NCBI GenBank assembly: GCA_947471245.1
Contig: CANIXM010000174.1
Span: 1-5,163 of the forward strand
DNA from: Paludibacteraceae bacterium
GTDB taxonomy: Bacteria; Bacteroidota; Bacteroidia; Bacteroidales; Paludibacteraceae
Direction of reading: 5' to 3'
Length of the DNA: 5,163 bases
Shown here: positions 1 through 5,163 of the stretch, one piece after another
How positions within the stretch are numbered: the stretch's first letter is position 1
Layout of the letters: the number at the start of each line of letters is the position of its first letter
Position numbers and translations under genes: made by a program
The notes under the pieces: generated by a model
Seen by the model: the letters and a program-made list of their open reading frames with translations, nothing else
The model's database searches: none
What the model was told of the DNA's origin: nothing

Positions 1-325
1 GGCTCAATGTAACTGTTTTGCTACAAACAGACACATTGGACATATCCAAACCTTCCATAAGGACTTTCTCTACAGGCAAGTAGGGTACATAGACAGCAGT
101 GTTCTGACCTGCAGTCAACTTCAATTTGGAGGTGATGTCAGTATAGGTTACACCTCCATTATGACTAATAGAGACTTTCACCTTGGCACCCGTATTCAAC
201 CCAGAAAGGGATAAACGAACGCCATCATAACTTGCAGCAAAGTTGGTACAAGTCTGTGAGTATGAACTGATGCTAAAAAACACAGCACATATCAACACAT
301 AAAAAAATAGATTGTTTTTATTCAT
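1..325 (-). CDS. Secreted protein of unknown function, N-terminal part (runs off left edge)
   Basis: An open frame begins at an ATG (323-325) and runs 108 codons without a stop to the window edge, so the C-terminus is missing. The N-terminus is a clear Sec signal peptide: MNKNN, a hydrophobic stretch at about residues 6-19, then a small/polar region SSYSQ. Cleavage is likely near residue 23 or 24. There is no lipobox, so this is not predicted to be a lipoprotein. The mature part begins with C26-x-N-F, then D34-G, L40-S-G-L, and Y61-x-D-I-T, followed by alternating strand-like segments and C101. This order matches a segment of the T9SS protein at 777-1871 (its residues 157-199), so the two are probably distant paralogues. 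The gene lies beyond a terminator and a roughly 400-base gap, so it likely has its own promoter. A T9SS sorting domain might be expected at the unseen C-terminus, but that is inference. Catalytic function is unknown. The signal peptide and reading frame are solid. Confidence 0.82.
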   Translation of the reverse strand, partial: MNKNNLFFYVLICAVFFSISSYSQTCTNFAASYDGVRLSLSGLNTGAKVKVSISHNGGVTYTDITSKLKLTAGQNTAVYVPYLPVEKVLMEGLDMSNVSVCSKTVTLS

Positions 326-721
326 AGATTAAAATATTAAAATGACACCAGTAAGGATATTGGAATAAAGATAACAAGAAAAAAACAAACTCCAAAATAA
401 AAACAGATATTCCTAAAAGAATTTAAGAAAAAAATGGTGCTATAATATTTTGAGCATGTAAATGGAGTAGCATTATAGAGCTATGATTTATCTATACTAT
501 CCGACCTAATTATACACTATAATGAATTAGTAAGTTACAGTTTCAATAAGACACATGATATTATAATCCTTTTGTGCTTTGATTTTGTGGCAACCACCTT
601 ATACCAACTGTACATATAAAATGACCCAAAGTCATTATTATTTCTACTGTTGTTAATGCCGTTGTATGAGCAAACGGTATTATTCGTAATTGAGTCCGAA
701 AAAGAATTGGGAATAAAAAGT
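326..721. other. Intergenic region without a convincing gene
   Basis: This AT-rich stretch separates the terminator of the SusCD unit from the next minus-strand gene. Short open frames of 60-odd codons exist on the minus strand at about 535-749, but they overlap each other in different frames, one runs into the terminator, and their translations show no signal peptide, motif or sensible composition. I searched for the Bacteroidetes sigma-ABfr -7 element (TAnnTTTG). On the minus strand I found only near misses with wrong spacing: TATTTTG at 393-399, about 70 bases before the 325 start, and TACCGTTTG at 671-679. The region presumably holds the promoter of the leftmost gene, but I cannot place it. 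A weak AT-only inverted repeat (440-446 with 472-478) is present. No tRNA, IS end or CRISPR-like repeat was seen. Confidence 0.6.
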
Positions 722-757
722 AAAAAAAACACCCGAAAAGCAAATGCAATTCGGGTG
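722..757 (-). terminator. Rho-independent terminator of the SusCD/T9SS operon
   Basis: An 8-bp perfect stem is formed by CACCCGAA (730-737) and TTCGGGTG (750-757) around a 12-base loop. On the minus strand the stem is followed at once by eight T (the A-run at 722-729). It begins 20 bases after the stop codon of the T9SS-protein gene. The GC-rich stem and uninterrupted T-tract point to transcription leaving the 777-1871 gene. On the plus strand a shorter A-rich/T-poor context follows, so it is not bidirectional. Confidence 0.88.
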
Positions 758-776
758 CTTAAAAAACTATAAACAA

Positions 777-1871
777 TTATTTAACGCTCAATTTTCCTAC
801 AAAAGTTTTACCCTCTGATTTGATTTGAACGAAATAAATACCTGTACTAACATTAACACTAGCCAAAGATATAGTAATAGCATCAGCTGATACAGTAGGA
901 ACTAATGAACCTACATATTGTCCGCTGATAGAAATTACCGATACTGTAGAATTTTGTGCATATACTCCACTGATAGTAACTATTTCTGTTGCAGATGCAG
1001 GGTTAGGAGAAATCTTAACTGATGTAGCTGCAACTTCATTCACACTAATAGGACCTGTACAAGACGTACATACAGGTGCATTATTTAGGTCGATACCATT
1101 TTTGTTATTTAAACCATTATTGTCAGCAGTACATTTATTAGGACCATTAGCATCTGCTATCATAGAAAGAGAACCAGTTAAAGGTAAATTAACTGGAGCA
1201 CCTTTTTGAGGACCTGCAGCATATACAGCCTTAGCCATATCCACACATACTTTATCAGCAGAACCAACTAAAGCAGTTATATCAGAATAACCTGCCCAAC
1301 CATCATCGGAATATGCGAACCAGTTTCCAGGAGAATAATTCCTAAGACCAGACAATTCTATTTTTTTACCATCCGATGAAATACAGGCTCTAAAATTATC
1401 ACAATAAGACGCTACCTTAATTTTACAAGGAGTAACTGAACAATCATAGTTTGACGGTTGAATTGAAGATGTACAATCTTGATCTTTTGCAGAGTTACCT
1501 GGAGCCCACAAACAGAAAGCCACAAAACCATTCTTAGTAACTGACGCAGCACCACCTGGATACTCAGCAGGAGTAGCTTTCCAATACGAACCAGAAGGCA
1601 CAACTCTTCCAGTAACAATTGTAGTAGAACCTGGAGTCCAAGTTGAAGTTACATCAGCCCAAGAAGCCCAAGAACCATCAAGAGCATAAGCAGTCCAAGT
1701 TTTTGCTGTGGTAGTAGGAATACCAATAAGAGTCGCAACTGACTTAGTCTCATTCCATCCATTTGTTTGCTCTGGAATGGAGTTACAAAAAGAAGGATTA
1801 ATGTCCTTCGCAGAAACATTTGCAAACATTAAGAGTGCAAACGCTGAAGCAAAAAAAGATTTTGTTTTCAT
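777..1871 (-). CDS. Secreted T9SS type A sorting-domain protein, function unknown
   Basis: The 364-residue product starts at ATG 1869-1871. An in-frame ATG 51 bases upstream (1920-1922) is rejected because it would place 17 polar residues before a textbook signal peptide (MKTKSFF, hydrophobic core, ANVSA then K22; cleavage after A21). Residues about 275-364 are a T9SS type A C-terminal sorting domain: the S-P-N-P-A-S motif at 288-293, a central I-S-G-Q-Y segment near 315-319, then G-I-Y-F-V-Q-I (344-350) and terminal K-L-S-V-K. Such domains direct export through the T9SS pore and are usually removed, with the cargo attached to the surface or released. The middle (about 22-270) matches no enzyme family I recognise. 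It has eleven cysteines (29, 120, 133, 144, 149, 157, 163, 209, 247, 268, 271), suggesting disulfides, several tryptophans, and two copies of a module around residues 45-91 and 157-216. An Asn-rich linker (250-264) precedes the sorting domain. It follows the SusD gene with no terminator between them, so a role as surface binding accessory to the SusCD transporter is inferred. Confidence 0.9.
   Translation of the reverse strand: MKTKSFFASAFALLMFANVSAKDINPSFCNSIPEQTNGWNETKSVATLIGIPTTTAKTWTAYALDGSWASWADVTSTWTPGSTTIVTGRVVPSGSYWKATPAEYPGGAASVTKNGFVAFCLWAPGNSAKDQDCTSSIQPSNYDCSVTPCKIKVASYCDNFRACISSDGKKIELSGLRNYSPGNWFAYSDDGWAGYSDITALVGSADKVCVDMAKAVYAAGPQKGAPVNLPLTGSLSMIADANGPNKCTADNNGLNNKNGIDLNNAPVCTSCTGPISVNEVAATSVKISPNPASATEIVTISGVYAQNSTVSVISISGQYVGSLVPTVSADAITISLASVNVSTGIYFVQIKSEGKTFVGKLSVK
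1224..1739 (-). repeat. Two diverged copies of a protein module inside the T9SS protein
   Basis: Copy A (residues about 45-91) reads A-T-L-I-G-I, then W59-T-A-Y, D65-G-S-W-A-S-W-A-D73-V-T. Copy B (residues about 157-216) reads I-E-L-S-G-L, then W184-F-A-Y, D190-G-W-A-G-Y-S-D197-I-T. Both copies keep the spacing between the hydrophobic [LI]-[SI]-G-[LI] strand, W-x-A-Y, the D-G turn and D-[VI]-T, and both continue into a second hydrophobic strand ending in an A/R-V. Copy B also has an N-terminal C-x-N-F-x-A-C segment that is shared with the product of the leftmost gene. The pattern suggests a small all-beta domain. This was aligned by eye, so the module limits are approximate. Confidence 0.5.
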
Positions 1872-1900
1872 AATAAATTGTTTTTTTTGATTTAAGGTTA

Positions 1901-1978
1901 GATGAACCCCACATGTAGCCATATATTAAGGCTTATTATGTTCATCCTCCCTTGGTTAGTTTTTAATTAACATGTGGG
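1901..1978 (-). promoter_or_regulatory. Structured intercistronic leader between the susD-like gene and the T9SS gene
   Basis: The 116-base gap (1872-1987) contains two perfect inverted repeats. CCCACATGT at 1908-1916 pairs with ACATGTGGG at 1970-1978 (9 bp, starting 9 bases after the SusD stop codon). GATGAAC at 1901-1907 pairs with GTTCATC at 1940-1946 (7 bp). The pairings cross, so they would form a pseudoknot or be mutually exclusive. A small AGCC/GGCT hairpin (1917-1920 with 1930-1933) sits inside both. No T-tract follows the stems on the minus strand, so this is not a standard terminator. It may tune expression or mRNA stability of the downstream gene relative to SusCD. The pairing is directly visible and the function is inferred. 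Confidence 0.4.
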
Positions 1979-1987
1979 TAAAATATC

Positions 1988-3901
1988 TTAATATCCTTGA
2001 TTTTGTTGATACGCTTTCCCCGATTCATATAAAGCTTTCTGCGGAATAGGGAATTTCACATAATGATTATCAGTTAAAGGCACATTATATCTTGAGGCAA
2101 ATTCAATAAACTTATTGGCAGCACCTTTACTACTTTTAAAGCGAATCATATCCATTCTTCTCCATCCTTCCCAATAGAGTTCACGACCACGCTCTTGGAA
2201 TAAGAATTCCATCAAAGTGTCCTTTGGGCAACTAGCTGCTAAAGCTGATGTAGCACCAATCACTCGAATCATTTTTCCTTGACCAGAAGTCACTTCTATT
2301 TCCCTGGATACAGATTTAGTAGTATTAGCCCTATCAGTAATCATTTTTATATACCCTTGTGCAGCTGATTGACTTCCACCAGCTCTATTTAACTCGATCT
2401 CTGCAGCAGATAAAAGAACATCGGCATACCTAAAAGGAACTGAAGAGTGTTGACCACGTGAAGCATCGTTTTCAGAGATTAACCACTTAACAACTACGGC
2501 ACCATGTAATTCCAAATTACCTGGCTGTTCATATCTGTAATTTGTAGAATCATAACGACCTTTTGATTGCTCAATCATATTAAGATGAGAAGTATAATTA
2601 TGCCATCTAACATATCTCTTTGTTTTTGATACCAGTTCTTTCTTAATAGGATCTCTATACTCATGCTTATCTGATGATACGTACCAATCTGCAATTGTTT
2701 TTAACCTTTCATCACGTGCAACTCCTGTATTAACTATACCAGTTGTATCGTAAGAATAATAAAAGTCCCATGGCATATAATAACCTCCCCATCCTAATCC
2801 ATTTCTTGATAGGCCCAAAATTTCAACACACCCCTTTGGAGTATTTGCTTGGTAAGATTGAGTTTCGGCTTTAGGTCCAAAAGAAGTTGCCCAAATAATT
2901 TCTTTATTATTATTAGATGGCCCAGTTAAAGTAATGTCACTAAAAACCTTACTATAAACTGGATTCAAACTATAAATACTATTAGTCCTAACCTGATCAC
3001 AATAAAATTTTGCACTGTCCCACAATGCTACATTGGATGTTTCGGCGGCTCTATTCATATAGTGCTTCATCAAAAGCATTCGAGCAACGTCTTTATTCAA
3101 TCTTCCCCATGAACCAAGTTTATCTATCGCAGCAGGTACTGAGTCTTTAGTGCCAGGAATACTAACAGCAATTTTTGCATTACTTAACGTAATATTAGCA
3201 TCTAATAAATTAGTGGCAGCATATTGCAAATCGCCAACCATCTTATTCAAAAAACTCTTTGTATATTCTGACGAACTTTCATACATCGGTCTATTAGCAA
3301 AACCCATATCTTCTAAAGTGGCAGGATCGTATTTCACTTCTACAGCTCCGAACCAATCGTATAACAAAAACATGGTCCATCCTCTAAATGCTCTTATCTC
3401 AGCAATGGCAAGTTCTCGTTTACGTATGGATACATAATCATTATTTGATTTTGTAGCTTTTGCATTTAATTCATTTAATTGCGACTGGAAAAAAGAAATA
3501 AACTGAGTCGCTTTTGCAACAACTGCCACACGTTGATAACATCCTTGATAAAATGTTTTGTCATTGGTAAAAGCCCACAGAGCACCAAATCTCCAAGCTG
3601 GATACCAACTATCAAACATTTCATCTGTAACTCCAGAAGAAGCTTGTGACCAACCATTCATTCCACAATATGCAGCCCACATTTTTCTACTTTCGTTAGA
3701 TTGACTAACCGACGGATCTTGTGGACCCCAAGTGGAAGAAAAATTTGCATAAAAAGAAGCCAAAACAAGATCTATATCTCCATCTGATTTTGGAAAATTT
3801 TCGTCTGTAAAATCAGAATAAATCTTAGGCTGTAAGAAATCACTGCATGAGCTTAACAACAAGCTTGCGCAAAATAGAATACTAAAAATTTTATATTTCA
3901 T
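1988..3901 (-). CDS. SusD/RagB-family outer-membrane nutrient-binding lipoprotein
   Basis: This complete 637-residue protein is somewhat longer than the usual 500-600 for the family. SusD proteins are surface lipoproteins that sit as a lid on the SusC barrel and capture glycans, peptides or other nutrients. The N-terminus is a lipoprotein signal (MKYKIFSILFCASLL) with lipobox L-S-S-C19, followed by S-D-F-L-Q-P, a common SusD start. T-D-E-N-F (32-36) and the following A-S-F-Y segment match the typical N-terminal helices. R-Y-A-D-V-L-L (491-497) and the E-R-G-R-E-L-Y-W-E-G-W-R-R-M-D-M-I-R-F block (about 570-588) are family hallmarks of the TPR-like and C-terminal parts. F-P-I-P-Q (617-621) and the terminal Q-Q-N-Q-G-Y are also characteristic. 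It starts 17 bases after the SusC stop codon, so the two are surely cotranscribed. The ATG start is fixed by the lipoprotein signal. No purine-rich ribosome binding site stands out, as is normal in this phylum. Substrate cannot be told from the sequence. Confidence 0.96.
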   Translation of the reverse strand: MKYKIFSILFCASLLLSSCSDFLQPKIYSDFTDENFPKSDGDIDLVLASFYANFSSTWGPQDPSVSQSNESRKMWAAYCGMNGWSQASSGVTDEMFDSWYPAWRFGALWAFTNDKTFYQGCYQRVAVVAKATQFISFFQSQLNELNAKATKSNNDYVSIRKRELAIAEIRAFRGWTMFLLYDWFGAVEVKYDPATLEDMGFANRPMYESSSEYTKSFLNKMVGDLQYAATNLLDANITLSNAKIAVSIPGTKDSVPAAIDKLGSWGRLNKDVARMLLMKHYMNRAAETSNVALWDSAKFYCDQVRTNSIYSLNPVYSKVFSDITLTGPSNNNKEIIWATSFGPKAETQSYQANTPKGCVEILGLSRNGLGWGGYYMPWDFYYSYDTTGIVNTGVARDERLKTIADWYVSSDKHEYRDPIKKELVSKTKRYVRWHNYTSHLNMIEQSKGRYDSTNYRYEQPGNLELHGAVVVKWLISENDASRGQHSSVPFRYADVLLSAAEIELNRAGGSQSAAQGYIKMITDRANTTKSVSREIEVTSGQGKMIRVIGATSALAASCPKDTLMEFLFQERGRELYWEGWRRMDMIRFKSSKGAANKFIEFASRYNVPLTDNHYVKFPIPQKALYESGKAYQQNQGY

Positions 3902-3918
3902 AATGATTTTTATAACGA

Positions 3919-5163
3919 TTAGAAAATTAAATTAACACCACCTGTAATTGTTAGAGCTATGGGGAAAGGTGCTGAACCTTTCATCTCTGGATCAAAACCT
4001 TTATAATTAGTGATTACACCCAGATTATTTGCATCTCCAAAAAACCGAATGGATTTAAATACTTTAGATAAACCAGAACTTTTAGGGATAAAAGTATAAC
4101 CAATGCTAACACTCTTTATTCTAATAAAGCTAATTTTCTGCATCAAATAATCAGTTTGCCATGTAGGATTCTTTAATTCTGTTGGTCCCCAAATCATTCC
4201 CTTGTAAATACCATTTGGATTAACTGAAGTCCATTGATTCATAGACTCAACAGTATGATTTGTAATCAATGCTTCTTGTGAAGACAAAGAACTACCAGCC
4301 CAACCATTAGTTGAAAGTTGGTTAATCACACCATAGGTCTGTATTCCAAAGTCAAGCGATTTGTAAGTAAAGCTAGTTCGGAAACCAAAAGTGAATTTAG
4401 GTGCAGTAGTGCCCATATTTACCACATCAGCACTATCCATTTTATTATCTCCATTTATATCTTTGAATATTGGATTACCTGGCAATGCATTTTGAAACCA
4501 AGTGTTTCTATTTTTAGGGTCATAATTTGGAGATCTATTTTCGGGCGCGGCATTGAATGCAACAATGTCGTCATCGCTTTGAAATAATTTACCCTCTGTC
4601 GTCCAAGCGAAGTATGCAAAAAGATCATCATTATTACGCTCCCATGGATTTAATGATACAGCAGGATTACGTTCAGTCCAATAAGTAGCAACGTGAGAAC
4701 CTGTGAAGTTCACATCCCATTTAATATCCTTTTTGTCAATAATTTTATACCCTAAAGTCAACTCAACGCCTTGTGCTTCTGTACTTCCAACATTACGGGT
4801 ATAGCGAGATACAGGGCCTGTCAAAGGTAAGGCAGCTGTTTGAATTAAGTCTATAGCAGAGCGAATATAGTATTCCATACTACCAGTTAACCTATTACCA
4901 AAAAACGCAAAATCAACTCCTACATTTTTCATTATATTAGTTTCCCACTTCAAATCAGGATTCTTTAATGATTGTTGTAATACACCTGTATGAACCATTC
5001 CTCCAATGTAATTATCCAGTCCCCAATAAGTCACATAGGTATTGGTAAAAGCATTCTTGCCAATTGCACCCGACTCATTACCTGTTGTCCCATAACCCAA
5101 TCTTAATTTAAGATTATTGACGATCTGAGAAGACTTAAGAAAACTTTCGTTAGAGATGTTCCA
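3919..5163 (-). CDS. SusC/RagA-family TonB-dependent outer-membrane transporter, C-terminal part
   Basis: This open frame enters from the right edge and ends at TAA 3919-3921, giving the last 414 residues of a protein that is normally about 1,000 residues. The carboxypeptidase-like domain, TonB box and plug lie outside the window. No start codon in the window is genuine: the frame is open to the edge, and its first residues W-N-I-S-N-E-S-F-L-K continue into L-K-L-R-L-G-Y-G-T-T-G-N, a standard SusC barrel segment. Further family signatures are N-P-D-L-K-W-E-T (fragment residues 68-75), E-Y-Y-I-R-S-A-I-D-L-I (97-107), N-V-G-S-T-E-A-Q-G-V-E-L (124-135) and an EF-hand-like D-I-N-G-D-N-K-M-D-S-A-D loop (235-246). 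The protein ends in phenylalanine, as expected for an outer-membrane barrel recognised by BAM. With the SusD-like partner it would import an oligomeric nutrient using TonB-ExbBD energy. No frameshift or internal stop is seen. Confidence 0.95.
   Translation of the reverse strand, partial: WNISNESFLKSSQIVNNLKLRLGYGTTGNESGAIGKNAFTNTYVTYWGLDNYIGGMVHTGVLQQSLKNPDLKWETNIMKNVGVDFAFFGNRLTGSMEYYIRSAIDLIQTAALPLTGPVSRYTRNVGSTEAQGVELTLGYKIIDKKDIKWDVNFTGSHVATYWTERNPAVSLNPWERNNDDLFAYFAWTTEGKLFQSDDDIVAFNAAPENRSPNYDPKNRNTWFQNALPGNPIFKDINGDNKMDSADVVNMGTTAPKFTFGFRTSFTYKSLDFGIQTYGVINQLSTNGWAGSSLSSQEALITNHTVESMNQWTSVNPNGIYKGMIWGPTELKNPTWQTDYLMQKISFIRIKSVSIGYTFIPKSSGLSKVFKSIRFFGDANNLGVITNYKGFDPEMKGSAPFPIALTITGGVNLIF

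Noticed and set aside
393..399. TATTTTG on the minus strand as a possible -7 element for the leftmost gene.
   Set aside because: The spacing is one base short of TAnnTTTG and there is no clear TTTG -33 element at the expected distance, so chance in AT-rich DNA is likely.
431..478. Inverted repeat CTATAAT/ATTATAG followed on the minus strand by a T-rich run, resembling a terminator.
   Set aside because: The stem is only 7 AT-rich base pairs with a 25-base loop, and the T-run is several bases away. There is no upstream gene for it to terminate beyond the strong terminator at 722-757.
535..749. Two overlapping minus-strand open frames of 62-65 codons in the intergenic region.
   Set aside because: They occupy different frames over the same bases, one begins inside the terminator loop, and their translations have no motif, signal peptide or coherent composition.
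1872..1922. Upstream in-frame ATG (1920-1922) that would lengthen the T9SS protein to 381 residues.
   Set aside because: It adds 17 polar residues in front of a perfect signal peptide, and this ATG lies inside the paired leader region. The ATG at 1871 gives a standard secreted protein.
1934..1951. GGGAGG followed by ATG on the minus strand in the leader, looking like a ribosome binding site with a 15-codon leader peptide.
   Set aside because: The purine run abuts the ATG with no spacer, Bacteroidetes rarely use Shine-Dalgarno initiation, and the peptide has no repeated regulatory codons.
1708..4587. Plus-strand open frames at 1708-1890, 3150-3437 and 4318-4587.
   Set aside because: They lie antisense within well-supported genes and their translations resemble no protein family, so they are shadows of the coding strand.
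5098..5100. TTG as the start of the SusC-like protein.
   Set aside because: The reading frame is open to the window edge and the upstream residues (W-N-I-S-N-E-S-F-L-K) are conserved SusC barrel sequence, so this is an internal codon.

Overview
This AT-rich window reads as chromosomal DNA of a Bacteroidetes bacterium. The evidence is a SusC-SusD outer-membrane nutrient-uptake pair and a secreted protein ending in a type A C-terminal sorting domain of the type IX secretion system (T9SS). Both are characteristic of that phylum. A T9SS substrate next to SusCD fits a free-living or environmental lineage better than a typical gut Bacteroides, most of which lack T9SS, but genus cannot be assigned from this sequence.

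All credible genes lie on the minus strand, so transcription runs from high to low coordinates. At the right edge is the C-terminal part of a SusC/RagA-type TonB-dependent transporter (3919-5163, its N-terminus lies beyond the window). After 17 bases comes a complete SusD/RagB-type lipoprotein (1988-3901). After a 116-base leader with strong potential RNA structure comes a 364-residue, cysteine- and tryptophan-rich secreted T9SS protein of unknown function (777-1871). A clear rho-independent terminator (722-757) closes the unit. About 400 bases without a convincing gene follow, and then the N-terminal part of another secreted protein (1-325) that runs off the left edge.

The three right-hand genes probably form one operon. 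SusC would be the TonB-energised channel, SusD its substrate-capturing lid, and the T9SS protein a surface-attached or released accessory factor, in the position where SusE/SusF-like glycan-binding proteins or an enzyme often sit. No glycoside hydrolase, protease or regulator is visible, so the substrate cannot be predicted.

The most interesting observation is that the T9SS protein appears to carry two copies of an uncharacterised module (a beta-strand-like core with a D-G ... D-[VI]-T signature). The truncated protein beyond the terminator seems to carry a third copy. This suggests a small local family of SusCD-linked secreted binding proteins. The second point of interest is the susD-to-T9SS-gene leader, where two perfect inverted repeats cross each other and could form a pseudoknot or two alternative folds.
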